In this document: positions 53,466-62,197 of the stretch, piece after piece
Layout: every line of letters starts with the position of its first letter
How positions within the stretch are numbered: position 1 is the first letter of the stretch
Source of the DNA: Lachnospiraceae bacterium
Lineage (GTDB): Bacteria; Bacillota; Clostridia; Lachnospirales; Lachnospiraceae
Direction: 5' to 3'
Assembly (NCBI GenBank): GCA_910574715.1
Contig: CAJTCH010000029.1
Coordinates: 1-62,645 of the forward strand
Length of the DNA stretch: 62,645 bases
The notes under the pieces: generated by a model
What the model saw: the letters and a program-made list of their open reading frames with translations, nothing else
Database searches by the model: none
What the model was told of the DNA's origin: nothing
Position numbers and translations under genes: made by a program

Positions 53466-54119
53466 TCATACAAAATATTGATTGTAGACATTATTTACAG
53501 CTTCAATATAAACAACAAATGACGGATGATCTATGTCCCACCAACGAGATAGATACATTTCTTTCAAATTGACATATTGGTTTCTCACATCAAGCCATAA
53601 TCCCGCTGCTTTAATTTGTTTTGCTTTAATAGTTACATTGCGGGAATGAGGGACTTCATTCCAAACATATTGATTACTCCCATATCCCCAAGCATTTTTG
53701 TTATGCATCAGCCGACATAGTGTTCCATCAGAATTTCTGGTAACAATTGCAACATCGAAGCTGAACTCAATTGTTGGTTCATCTTTGAAGTGTAATAGTG
53801 CTGTTAGACAAGAAGTTGAGTCTTTCGATTCAGAAAAACATTGCAGCCCCGCTGCATCATCGAGCAAAATACGAACAGTATTTTTCATATGGCGCAGGTT
53901 ATTCCAATATTCGTTTGGCGCTTTGAAAATTTCGAGATTATAGTCAAGATCAAACGGGCCATTTCCGTTTCTTGTGACCATGTTTCTTGCACCGCTGCCA
54001 ACGAGAGTAAATTGGGCGGTTATTCCCTTTCTTTTGAGTTCGGTGCATACTTTTTTCAGTGTAATTGAGCAGTCGGAACGATATCTTTTACACTCTGCTT
54101 CATCAACAATTCTGATCAT
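53466..54119 (-). CDS. Pol-beta-type nucleotidyltransferase
   Basis: 217 aa. LVGSGARNMVTR and GPFDLDYNLEIF give the G-S-G and D-x-D motifs, with the third carboxylate in IEFSFDVAIV. This is the minimal nucleotidyltransferase fold of MNT, CD-NTase and tRNA-type enzymes; the C-terminal helices (KAKQIKAAGLWLDVRNQYVN) are not specific. AAAGGAT precedes the ATG. Paired with the AlbA_2 gene downstream. Could be a defence-type nucleotide or NMP transferase; substrate unknown. Confidence 0.72.
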   Translation of the reverse strand: MIRIVDEAECKRYRSDCSITLKKVCTELKRKGITAQFTLVGSGARNMVTRNGNGPFDLDYNLEIFKAPNEYWNNLRHMKNTVRILLDDAAGLQCFSESKDSTSCLTALLHFKDEPTIEFSFDVAIVTRNSDGTLCRLMHNKNAWGYGSNQYVWNEVPHSRNVTIKAKQIKAAGLWLDVRNQYVNLKEMYLSRWWDIDHPSFVVYIEAVNNVYNQYFV

Positions 54120-54267
54120 TGGTCTTTATCCTTTCCGCCCATGCCTCCATTTGGCATTCTAGTACCAAATCGTTTTATTATAGCGGTAAAGTCGATATTT
54201 GTCAATTATTAAATTCACCATTTGACAATGTGGAGTAACAGTTCAGCCATGCGATTGACCTAACGGG

Positions 54268-54294
54268 TATTACACCGGCTAAAATATAGCCGGT
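54268..54294 (-). terminator. Terminator-like hairpin after the IS66 transposase
   Basis: CACCGGCTA and TAGCCGGTG form a perfect 9-bp stem around AAAATA; it overlaps the 3' end of the transposase gene. Confidence 0.55.
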
Positions 54295-55742
54295 GTGCCC
54301 ATAAATAACATTTTTATATTTTCTATAATCCCCATTTTCCTTTTCTTAAGGGTTTCTATGACTGTCATAATAGAACAGTACATTTCACTGCCGCTTTCCT
54401 TGCGAAAACCTCCAGCCATTTTCTGGCGATTTTTTGCTTTCCGTAAATCTCGTTCCGAAATATTGTCATCAAAGGGCACGGAAAAATCATGCAAGAATAA
54501 AAGATGGTTATGACTGTATTTATCCATACGGTTAAGTAATGTCTTTTCCTCTTTTTTCGCATATTTATGTGTGGTCGTTTTATTTTCTGCCTCTCCTTTT
54601 CGTATCAGGGAAAAATATTTTTCTTCATATTCCCTTAGGATTGCAGGCGGAAATGATGGGAACCCCTGCCCTAGTAATTCTTTCCGTTCCCGATTCATTT
54701 CACACAGGAGCCCACTCATCTCCCCGGACCATGCATTCCCTGTTTCCTCCGTATTTTTTCGGAGATAACGCATGATGTGGACATTGCATTCTGCGTGCTC
54801 CGTGCCAAAGTGGTACAAAGCGGTTTCATGGTCATGCAGAAGAATCCCTGTATAGTGTTTCAAAAAATACAGTCCCTTCAGTGCTTCTATGGATTTGCTG
54901 TCCATGGCATGGTATACCACGCTGTTTTTTATGCTGAAATTCCGGATATAATTCTGTTTCCCATTTACTGTTACCACTGTGGCATCGGTTGCAACAACCT
55001 TATGGTTCAACAGTCCGTTTTCCAAATTTGTAATGCTTGTTTGAGAAACCGACGCCAGTTTTTTGCAAAATCCATAGACGCTCCCTTCTGATAATTCGAG
55101 TTCTCCGTTACCGGCTGCATTTAAAAAAGAAGCGATCCTGTCGTTTGACATAACCCCTTCGCTATACAGGGATACAGCCAGTGCTTTTACATTTGCTCCA
55201 TAGGTAACATCACTGCGGTATTCTTTTGGAATGTGTATAACCCCTTCTTTATCTGCATAGATACGGATTTCTGTAATCATCGGTTCCACAGCTAGATCAA
55301 CCACATATTTTGTGACATATTTCTGTCCGGCTGCATTACCAATCATTTTTACTTCATGTCTGCATTTGCCGGAAGCAATTTTTACTTCTATCTCTGCTTT
55401 TGTAAGCGTTGTTCCTTTATGCCCTTTTTGTCCGCCTGCTTTACGTTTTGTTTTCTTTCTTCCATTATAGGTATTTGCAGGTTTTCCGCCTTTTTGATCG
55501 GTAGATGGTGGAAGGGAAGTATTGGAGCTGTCATGATTGATAATACTTTTCAGACGTGCATTATCGTCTTTAAGCAGTCGGTTTTCTTGATGTAAGAGCC
55601 GGTTCTCTTCTTTTAAATCTGCGATTTCCGCTTTCAATTCCCCAACTTCCTGTTTGTGTTCTTTTTCAACCGTATCCAGACGCCCCATGATTTCCATGAG
55701 TTGCTGGTACATTCCATTTTCATAGTTGCTTTTTCTTCCCAT
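54279..55742 (-). CDS. IS66-family transposase
   Basis: 487 aa from ATG 55742 with AAGGAGATG upstream. An N-terminal coiled coil (about 10-75), SSNTSLPPSTDQKGGK, the zinc-binding/linker region GGQKGHKGTTLT, the DDE core (VVATDATVVTVNGKQNYIRN; GILLHDHETALYHFGTEHAE) and the C-terminal YSHNHLLFLHDFSVPFDDNI-SERDLRKAKNRQKMAGGFR. No tnpA/tnpB accessory genes are present. Terminal inverted repeats were not found, so the element's edges are open. Confidence 0.93.
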   Translation of the reverse strand: MGRKSNYENGMYQQLMEIMGRLDTVEKEHKQEVGELKAEIADLKEENRLLHQENRLLKDDNARLKSIINHDSSNTSLPPSTDQKGGKPANTYNGRKKTKRKAGGQKGHKGTTLTKAEIEVKIASGKCRHEVKMIGNAAGQKYVTKYVVDLAVEPMITEIRIYADKEGVIHIPKEYRSDVTYGANVKALAVSLYSEGVMSNDRIASFLNAAGNGELELSEGSVYGFCKKLASVSQTSITNLENGLLNHKVVATDATVVTVNGKQNYIRNFSIKNSVVYHAMDSKSIEALKGLYFLKHYTGILLHDHETALYHFGTEHAECNVHIMRYLRKNTEETGNAWSGEMSGLLCEMNRERKELLGQGFPSFPPAILREYEEKYFSLIRKGEAENKTTTHKYAKKEEKTLLNRMDKYSHNHLLFLHDFSVPFDDNISERDLRKAKNRQKMAGGFRKESGSEMYCSIMTVIETLKKRKMGIIENIKMLFMGTPAIF

Positions 55743-55852
55743 GGGGCATCTCCTTCCGTTCATTTCTGATAACCATAGTTTATCAGAAACGGATAGAAAA
55801 GAAAAATCCTCTTTAGAATAGGTTCGTCAAAATGACGGTGGATTATTTTTGT

Positions 55853-55877
55853 GTATTCCAGAGGTTCTGTGGAATAC
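55853..55877. repeat. Short dyad upstream of the IS66 gene
   Basis: GTATTCCA (55853-55860) and TGGAATAC (55870-55877) form an 8-bp inverted repeat around 9 nt. It may mark the element end or an operator; role unclear. Confidence 0.35.
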
Positions 55878-55930
55878 CGGTCACAAAAACTATGAAAAAT
55901 GGAATTCTGAACAGACATGTTGTTCAAAAG

Positions 55931-56206
55931 TTATCCACATACTAATCACAAAGCAATGAAATTCGTGAAATTACGTGTTTCCATGTGGATAATCAGAAGA
56001 AAAAACTTTTTCAATTTCTCTCTTTTGCCAGTCGCAAGGCTGAACTGTTACAATGTGGAAAAGATTTGCGGCATGGAAATGTGGATAACAGGCTATGGAG
56101 CTATGGAAAACGCCATTCACAGCACATGGAAAAGCCAAAGTACGGCTTTCCCACGTCCTGCAAACGGCGTTTCCCACAACCCCATAAGACAGCCAGTTAC
56201 CCACAT
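55931..56206. other. DnaA-box cluster with long imperfect palindrome
   Basis: Three perfect DnaA boxes: TTATCCACA at 55931-55939 and its complement TGTGGATAA at 55984-55992 and 56080-56088. One-mismatch boxes lie at 56054 (TGTGGAAAA) and 56197 (TTACCCACA). From about 56077 to 56206 the sequence forms a long imperfect inverted repeat centred near 56140. No gene is convincing here. dnaA, dnaN and other origin genes are absent, so it is not a normal chromosomal origin. It may be a DnaA-titration site or a remnant of a replicative element. Confidence 0.6.
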
Positions 56207-56317
56207 TCCCACAAATCCGAACTTTTGGATTTTACCACAGTGCCTACGTCGGCGAAATCCCGCGCATCATTTATAACATGAGTAATCTTAATCTTTTAAT
56301 TTTTTTCAGATATACCA

Positions 56318-56346
56318 TTGACATTAGATATACTGTGTGGTACGAT
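56318..56346 (+). promoter_or_regulatory. PadR-gene promoter
   Basis: TTGACA, 17 bp, TACGAT. The region holds ATATAC and GATATAT arms around GTGTGG, a fitting place for autorepression by PadR. Confidence 0.65.
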
Positions 56347-56368
56347 ATATAGCAAGGAGGTACAGTAT

Positions 56369-56701
56369 ATGAATATTGATGATTGGAAATCCCAAATCAA
56401 ACGTGGGACACTTGATTTTTGTATTCTGTTAATGATAAGGCAGCGACCATCCTATGGATATGAAATTATCAGCACATTAGAAAAATATCCTATTTTAGCT
56501 GCAAAAGAGAATACAATTTATCCGCTACTCAGACGATTAATGAAAGAAGAATATGTTTCGTCCTCATGGCAAGAAAGTGCCGAGGGTTTGCCGCCGAGAA
56601 AATATTATTCCATTACAGACAAAGGACTTGAATATATTTCTGCTATGTCTAAAGAATGGAATAATTTGTTAAATGCAATCAATGAAATTAAAGGAGAATA
56701 A
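56369..56701 (+). CDS. PadR-family transcriptional regulator
   Basis: 110 aa from ATG 56369 with AAGGAGG upstream. The winged helix (KRGTLDFCILLMIRQRPSYG, NTIYPLLRRLMKEEYV, PPRKYYSITDKGLEY) is that of short PadR regulators. These usually repress themselves and a following DUF1700 membrane protein gene, exactly the arrangement here (4 bp gap). Confidence 0.95.
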   Translation: MNIDDWKSQIKRGTLDFCILLMIRQRPSYGYEIISTLEKYPILAAKENTIYPLLRRLMKEEYVSSSWQESAEGLPPRKYYSITDKGLEYISAMSKEWNNLLNAINEIKGE

Positions 56702-56705
56702 GACT

Positions 56706-57263
56706 ATGGAAAAAAATTTGAATGACTATCTTGATAAGGTTGAAAAGTATCTGAAACCCTTGCCGATATCCGAGCGAGTTGATATTGTGAAGGAAATCAA
56801 GAGTGAAATCCTTGAATTACAAAGCGATGGAAAAACCGCAGAACAAATCACTGGACGGCTGGGCAATCCCAAAGAATTGGCAAAAGCGTATCTGGGGGAT
56901 TTGATTGCAAAAAACGATTCTTTTAGTTGGAATAGAGTCCTTGCGATTTGTGCCTATTATAGTCTCGCAAGTCTTTCCGGTTTGATTGTAATACCGGTTC
57001 TTGCAATTTGCAGCCCGGTGTTCATCATTTGTGCAATAGCCACTCCTATTATGGGCTTTGTCAAATTGATTGATGCATTACTGAATTTAGGTATTCCCTG
57101 TGCTAACTATATCGGCATTTCCGGGATTGAAAATCCGGTAGCCGTCTTTATTATTAGTATTGTCATGGGAGTAATTCTGTATCATATTGGGCGTGGGTGT
57201 TGGAAACTGCTGGTCTATTATATCAAAGGTGTCAGCAAAGCCAAACAGCATTTGTCCATCTAA
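56706..57263 (+). CDS. DUF1700/HAAS-type membrane protein
   Basis: 185 aa. The N-terminal helical signalling domain (LNDYLDKVEKYLKPLPISER, VKEIKSEILELQSDGKTAEQ, RLGNPKELAKAYLGD) is the HAAS domain; four transmembrane segments follow. Commonly co-transcribed with PadR and thought to link envelope state to the regulator. ATG 56706 follows AAAGGAG. Confidence 0.92.
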   Translation: MEKNLNDYLDKVEKYLKPLPISERVDIVKEIKSEILELQSDGKTAEQITGRLGNPKELAKAYLGDLIAKNDSFSWNRVLAICAYYSLASLSGLIVIPVLAICSPVFIICAIATPIMGFVKLIDALLNLGIPCANYIGISGIENPVAVFIISIVMGVILYHIGRGCWKLLVYYIKGVSKAKQHLSI

Positions 57264-57291
57264 AATAAAAAAAGCCAAGGAGCCAGTTGGT

Positions 57292-57471
57292 ATGAAAACG
57301 AAAAGTAAAGGTGAAGGTGATAAATTAGCAGCATTTGCAAGGTTAGAAGCATCCAGAAAATTATTTTCCGAATCAATAGAATGTGATGTGGAAAGGGATG
57401 AGGCTATGAATGCAAAATATGGCAGTGTTTTGATGCCAATGACTTGCAGATGTCAGTCAGACGACCGTTGA
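57292..57471 (+). CDS. 59-aa hypothetical, possibly orphan antitoxin
   Basis: MKTKSKGEGDKLAAFARLEA then SRKLFSESIECDVERDEAMN, AKYGSVL. The pattern of a short helical protein with a repeated Arg/Glu and a final KYG resembles small proteins that precede PIN-type toxins in Lachnospiraceae (from memory, unverified). The C-terminal MTCRCQSDDR may be off-frame sequence. No toxin follows, so it may be a remnant. AAGGAG lies 10 nt upstream. Confidence 0.4.
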   Translation: MKTKSKGEGDKLAAFARLEASRKLFSESIECDVERDEAMNAKYGSVLMPMTCRCQSDDR

Positions 57472-57681
57472 GGTGGTGCTTGGGGCAATAGTTAAAGACA
57501 GCAGGATTAAGTGCATGGGGCGGCAAGGAACACAAGATATATGCGAAACGGATAACAAAATAATGAGTTTATGTATGGCATCTGTCAGCAATGGCGGATG
57601 CTTTTCTAATCGATAGCAGAAGATTTTAAAGCTAATCCGGAAAATGCGGCAGCGGCTATTAAGGTGTCATAGGATGAAATA

Positions 57682-57751
57682 TGCAAAAATTGCCCCTCAT
57701 TTTGCAAAAACGGAAAGGACTGTTGTTTTGGGCAGATGTAAATGATAAAAT
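57682..57751 (+). promoter_or_regulatory. LytTR-type direct-repeat promoter C
   Basis: TGCAAAAATTG at 57682 and TGCAAAAACGG at 57703, 21 bp apart. TTGTTT (57723-57728), 17 bp, TAAAAT (57746-57751), with the -10 starting 43 bp after the second repeat, as at the other three sites. It lies just before the enzyme operon at 57772. The rest of 57472-57681 shows no gene. Confidence 0.72.
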
Positions 57752-57771
57752 AAAACATTAAGGTGGCAATC

Positions 57772-58272
57772 ATGCAGGTAGAATTATTATCAGATAAATA
57801 TAAGGCTCATATACTTACCAACAAGAACGTAGATGAAATATATGATCTGCTTAGCAAGAATATCTTATATTATGAATATTGCCCTCCCTTTGTTACACGG
57901 CAGACGATCCAGGAGGATATGAGAATATTGCCGCCTGGCAAGGTAATCGAAGATCAATATTATATCGGGTTCTGTCAGGATGGAAAGTTGATTGCAGTTA
58001 TGGACTTAAACGATGGTTATCCCGAAAAGCTGATTGTATATATCGGTTTTTTTATGACGGATATTTCGGTACAGGGTCGTGGAATAGGAACGGAGATTAT
58101 TGATTATTTGTGCAGATATCTTTCTGGTCTGGGATATGAGTCGGTTCGGCTGGCATGGGTCAAGGGGAACCCGCAGTCGGAACACTTTTGGCTGAAAAAT
58201 GGTTTTACACCATTGATGGAAACGACGAGCAACGTTGCAGAGGAAGTCATCTTAGCTGAAAGAATCCTGTAA
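57772..58272 (+). CDS. GNAT-family N-acetyltransferase
   Basis: 166 aa from ATG 57772 with AAGGTGG upstream. YIGFFMTDISVQGRGIGTEI is the acetyl-CoA-binding motif (Q-x-x-G-x-G) and GNPQSEHFWLKNGFTPL is the usual C-terminal signature. First gene of a seven-gene same-strand run. Substrate unknown; context of a nucleotidyltransferase and methyltransferase suggests modification of a small molecule. Confidence 0.9.
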   Translation: MQVELLSDKYKAHILTNKNVDEIYDLLSKNILYYEYCPPFVTRQTIQEDMRILPPGKVIEDQYYIGFCQDGKLIAVMDLNDGYPEKLIVYIGFFMTDISVQGRGIGTEIIDYLCRYLSGLGYESVRLAWVKGNPQSEHFWLKNGFTPLMETTSNVAEEVILAERIL

Positions 58273-58290
58273 AATGGAGATTAAAAAACA

Positions 58291-59247
58291 ATGAGTCAAT
58301 TTATAGAAGGGCTGAAACGGCATAGTTTAGAAGATATAAGAGTCTGTGCAAAGGCGGACTTACATAATCATTTTGTGCTTGGAGGAAGCCGCGAGTATAT
58401 AAAACGATATAAAAATATAGAGATTATGCCGCTTGAGAGGCCGCTTTCATCCATGCAGGAAATGAATGGATGGAGTGATAAGTATATCGGTTCGAGATTT
58501 GATTCTTCGGATATGAGAAAGTTTCTGATTGAAGCGACTTTTCAGCAGGCAAAAAACGATGGTGTGACGGTTTTAGAGATTGGAGAGGATGTCTGGGGGC
58601 TTGGAGAGTTTTTTAGAAATGACATCCATGAGCTTATCAATGCTTTTTATAAAGCGAAAGCGAAGATCGCTCCTGACATGGAACTACGGCTGCAAATCGG
58701 GCTTTCCAGGCATTGTTCCATTGGCTATCTGGAGGACTGTCTTTCGCATTTTTGGGGGAACAGTGCTTTCTATTCGATTGATTTGTATGGAGATGAGATG
58801 GCGCAGCCTATTGAAACGTTTATACCCGTTTATCGCCGGGCTAAGAAAGAAGGCCTTCGGTTAAAAGCGCATGTTGGAGAATGGGGAAGTGCACAAGACA
58901 TCCAAAAAGCAGTGGAATTGTTAGAGTTGGATGAAGTACAGCATGGTATTGCGGCGGCTTATGATAAAGGGATTATGAGGTTTTTAACGGATAATCACAT
59001 CCGTCTTAATATTACACCTACAAGCAATATATTACTGGGCAGAGTGGAAAAGCTCAAAGAGCATCCGATCTCATTGCTCTATAGGAACGGGGTTGACGTT
59101 ACGATTAATTCAGATGATGTCCTGATGTTTGATTCGGATGTTTCAAAAGAATACCTGCGCCTACATGAGTCGGGATGTTTGTCAGCGGAAGAGTTGGATG
59201 ATATACGAGAAAATGGATTGAAAAGTATTGAGGAGATTATTACGTGA
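58291..59247 (+). CDS. Adenosine-deaminase-like amidohydrolase
   Basis: 318 aa. KADLHNHFVLGGS gives the metal-binding H-x-H, LKAHVGEWG the His/Glu pair, DEVQHGIAA the third His, and VTINSDDVLMFD the Asp metal ligand, in the order of adenosine/AMP deaminases. Slightly shorter than usual and with HVGE for the common HAGE. It may deaminate a nucleoside or related purine. The last bases overlap the next gene's GTG. Confidence 0.88.
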   Translation: MSQFIEGLKRHSLEDIRVCAKADLHNHFVLGGSREYIKRYKNIEIMPLERPLSSMQEMNGWSDKYIGSRFDSSDMRKFLIEATFQQAKNDGVTVLEIGEDVWGLGEFFRNDIHELINAFYKAKAKIAPDMELRLQIGLSRHCSIGYLEDCLSHFWGNSAFYSIDLYGDEMAQPIETFIPVYRRAKKEGLRLKAHVGEWGSAQDIQKAVELLELDEVQHGIAAAYDKGIMRFLTDNHIRLNITPTSNILLGRVEKLKEHPISLLYRNGVDVTINSDDVLMFDSDVSKEYLRLHESGCLSAEELDDIRENGLKSIEEIIT

Positions 59248-60328
59248 GTATAGCAGTCAATGAAAAATTGGTGACTTGGATTGAAGAAAAAGTAAAAAGT
59301 GAATATGCAGATGATATCAGTCTGGCATTGCTGTATGGTTCATTTGTAAATGGAACAGCAAACTCCAGATCGGATATAGATTGTTATTTTATTCCCCGGA
59401 CAGAACGGGGGTATCGGCTGGCAGGAACTTTTATGATTGCGGGCGTAGGATATGACATCTTTCCGATGGACTGGGAACGTGTCCGAAATATTGCAAATTT
59501 GGAGGAGGGTCTTCTTCCGCTTGTCGGAGATGTAAAAGTTCTTTATTCTTCTTCGGAAGAGGATTTAGGGAGATTCCGAGGGCTGCAGGTTCAAATGAAA
59601 GATAATCTGGCTGATAAGCAGAAATCGCAGACGGCCGCACGAAAGAGGGCCGAATCCGCTTATAAATTATATCAGGATATGTGTAAGCCGAATCCGCTTG
59701 TGGAAATTCGGAAACTGGCTGGACATATCATTATGCAATTAGCAGATGCCGCGGCGATTTACAACAATGACTACTTTCACTGCGGCCTGAAAATGCAGTT
59801 CCAGGATTTGCTGAAGCTGCAGAAAGAAAAGGACATACCGATCCGGATCTGTGAGGAATATTTACATACGGTACAGGCAAAACAGCGGAGGAATCTATCC
59901 GGCACAGCTATGGGATGCTTTGTACGGTGGGAGAGTATATAGGAGTGAGTTTTTCAGAGGATTTGTCAAAGGATCATGCAGAATCCGGGGAAACAACGGA
60001 GGTAAAGGATTCTGCACTTTTGGCTGGATTATATGAAGAAATCAGTTCCACATTTAATAAAATCTATGTCTGCTGTGAAACGAATAATTACATACTTGCA
60101 TATTTGTCTGCCGTATGTCTGCAAAGGGAATTAGACGATGCGCACAGGGAGTATGGCTCTGAAAAGTATGATATTTTGAGTTTTTATGAGTGGGATGATC
60201 TGCAGAAAATGAATCTGGCAGTTAAGGCAGCAGAAGACCATTTGGTTCGGTTTATAGTCGGCAGCGGAGGAGTTATAAAGAGATACAGTACTTTTGAGGA
60301 ATTCCAAAGGAGCGCCTGGGCATGGTAA
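59244..60328 (+). pseudogene. Nucleotidyltransferase, frameshifted
   Basis: The first frame (59244-59942) starts GTG with GAGGAG upstream and carries the nucleotidyltransferase motif LALLYGSFVNGTANSRSDID. At about 59880, in GCAAAACAGCGG, it seems to lose one A: the other frame reads AKTAEESIRHSYGMLCTVGE and continues to EEFQRSAWAW (60328) as good protein. The whole would be about 361 aa. As drawn, the product is 232 aa with a nonsense tail (RRNLSGTAMGCFVRWESI). Could be a sequencing error in an A-run. Related to aminoglycoside or lincosamide adenylyltransferase folds; substrate unknown. Confidence 0.75.
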
Positions 60329-60375
60329 TTACAGGTATTGTTATTATGAAATGATCTAATGGAGGAGTGTTGACG

Positions 60376-60747
60376 GTGGATATACAAGGATTCTGGGATG
60401 CTGTGCTGAAACAGGATACACGCAAAATCGAAAAATATTTTTGGGATGACGCCTATATTAACTGGCACTGTACCAACGAACATTTCAATGTTAAGGAGTA
60501 CATAAAGGCGAACTGTGAATATCCCGGTGACTGGGAAGGCGAAATCCAGCGGGTAGAGCAGGCGGGGGATGTGAGCATAGTTGTCGTACATGTGTATAAT
60601 CAAGATAAAAGCCTTTCTTTTCATGTGGTTTCCTTTCTGCGGATAAGAGACGATAAAATCTGTTCTGTGGATGAATATTGGGGAGACGATGGGGCTGCAC
60701 CTGACTGGCGTTTGGAGATGCAGATAGGAACAGCGATTTTGGAGTGA
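60376..60747 (+). CDS. NTF2-like (SnoaL/DUF4440-type) protein
   Basis: About 123 aa. FWDAVLKQDTRKIEKYFWDD then AYINWHCTNEHFNVKEYIKA and HVVSFLRIRDDKICSVDEYW are the helices and sheet of the NTF2 fold (cone-shaped ligand pocket). Start is uncertain: GTG 60367, TTG 60370 or GTG 60376, all after GGAGG 60361-60365; I take 60376. Ends before the next gene with no terminator. Could be an isomerase/cyclase-like or binding protein. Confidence 0.78.
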   Translation: MDIQGFWDAVLKQDTRKIEKYFWDDAYINWHCTNEHFNVKEYIKANCEYPGDWEGEIQRVEQAGDVSIVVVHVYNQDKSLSFHVVSFLRIRDDKICSVDEYWGDDGAAPDWRLEMQIGTAILE

Positions 60748-60794
60748 TTTCCTGCGGGAGTATCAGCTTTGAAAATTGTGTAAAGAGGTGTGGC

Positions 60795-61493
60795 ATGTAT
60801 AAAGAAGAATTGAAAGAATTGGCGGATCAAATGATAAGGCGGATAGATTTTCTGGATGGGGCCGTTAAGGAGGTTTCAGAAGAGGCATTGTCTAAGGGAC
60901 GTGTACTTGATGTACGCTGGCGGGGAAATGTACATTTTGTATTGCAGACGTACCATTCAGATTGGGGCTGGTATTTTGCAGAGCGAAACGGGGAGCGTGT
61001 TTCCAGCCTTTATCGCGTGGGCAGATTTGACGAACGGTTTTATCAGGCAGTGCAGCATTTTGTAGGGGAGATCAATCAGGGTGATTTTGGCCATAAGCGG
61101 ACAGCGAGTGAAAAGCTTGCAGAAATTATTGAAAAACGGCAATTGACAAGTTACATGAATACTACGAAGTGGATCGAGTTCCTTCAGGTGATGACAGAAG
61201 AGATGCCTCTAAAAATTCCCTATGCTTATCGTACACTTTTTGATGTGGACGGAAGAAATGATGACTTATTTGACACTTGCTATTGCAGTGAATGTTTTAA
61301 TGGTCATGACTTTAAATCATTAGAATGGGTAAAAGTTAAGCCGAAATTTTGCGAGAGAAAGTACCGGGGAAGGCTGATTGAGGATGAAGAAATCTGGCAT
61401 GATTTGGAAGGGGAGTTTATCAAAGGGATGAAGAAATATTCGATTCCATATGAAGCGGAGGATGGGATGTATATTGTTTATGGCTACCGGTAG
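60795..61493 (+). CDS. Unknown 232-aa protein
   Basis: From ATG 60795 with AGAGGTG upstream. N-terminal part (about 1-115) is alpha/beta with VRWRGNVHFVLQTYHSDWGW; the C-terminal part contains IPYAYRTLFDVDGRNDDLFD, TCYCSECFNG and FCERKYRGRLIEDEE, a Cys-bearing region that might bind metal. I do not recognise either domain firmly. It is inside the modification operon, between the NTF2-like and methyltransferase genes. Confidence 0.7.
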   Translation: MYKEELKELADQMIRRIDFLDGAVKEVSEEALSKGRVLDVRWRGNVHFVLQTYHSDWGWYFAERNGERVSSLYRVGRFDERFYQAVQHFVGEINQGDFGHKRTASEKLAEIIEKRQLTSYMNTTKWIEFLQVMTEEMPLKIPYAYRTLFDVDGRNDDLFDTCYCSECFNGHDFKSLEWVKVKPKFCERKYRGRLIEDEEIWHDLEGEFIKGMKKYSIPYEAEDGMYIVYGYR

Positions 61494-61531
61494 AAATATA
61501 AGTTTTAGTCTTTGGATCAGGAGTGTACAAT

Positions 61532-62197
61532 ATGCTTAACCCTTGGGAAGAAATTTTATTAGATGATTATGAAAATCATATGCAGTTAGATACTGTTATG
61601 CAGCTGCAGGCGATGAATAAAATGATGAAAGGCCAGCTTGGGGCTTATTCAGTTTCCAGTGTGATGATATTAGGCATTGCCGGAGGAAACGGTCTTGAGC
61701 ATATACGAAAAAATAAATATAGAAGAGTATATGGAATAGATATAAATTCTTCCTATTTAAGAGAGGCCGCCCGCAGATACCCCGATTTAGCAGGGATTTT
61801 AAAATGTCTATGTTTTGATTTGACGAGAGACGCAGACAAGCTGCCAGAAGCAGATTTGCTTATTGCAAATCTGCTGATAGAGTATATTGGATACGAATGC
61901 TTTCAGGAAGCGATTTTGCATGTAAATCCAAATTATGTTTCTTGTATCATTCAAATTAATATGAACAATAACTGGGTTTCTGATTCACCTTATCTCCATA
62001 CCTTTGATGGGTTGGAGAAAGTATATGCTCAGATAGAGGAACGGCCATTGGAGATTTTGATGAACAAAACAGGATACAACAAAATCAAGACATTGAAGCA
62101 TCTGCTTCCTGATGGGAAGAAACTTGTGCAGATGGATTTTGAAAGAGGGAGGGGATTTGATGAAACGGTCCATAGTCGTAGCGGAATTTCCTTGTGA
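61532..62197 (+). CDS. Class I SAM-dependent methyltransferase
   Basis: 221 aa from ATG 61532 with AGGAGTG upstream. SVMILGIAGGNGLEHIRKNK is the SAM-binding motif I, VYGIDINSSYLREAARRY motif II, and EADLLIANLLIEYIGYECF the motif IV region. Its end overlaps the SRPBCC gene by 38 bp. Methyl acceptor unknown; probably the same small molecule as the other enzymes of the operon. Confidence 0.88.
   Translation: MLNPWEEILLDDYENHMQLDTVMQLQAMNKMMKGQLGAYSVSSVMILGIAGGNGLEHIRKNKYRRVYGIDINSSYLREAARRYPDLAGILKCLCFDLTRDADKLPEADLLIANLLIEYIGYECFQEAILHVNPNYVSCIIQINMNNNWVSDSPYLHTFDGLEKVYAQIEERPLEILMNKTGYNKIKTLKHLLPDGKKLVQMDFERGRGFDETVHSRSGISL

Noticed and set aside
55931..56206. Chromosomal origin (oriC)
   Set aside because: dnaA, dnaN, recF, gyrB or rpmH are not nearby; only the boxes are present.
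55917..56281. Reading frames of 77-119 codons on both strands across the DnaA-box region
   Set aside because: They arise from the palindromic, repeat-rich sequence; no ribosome sites and no protein-like composition.
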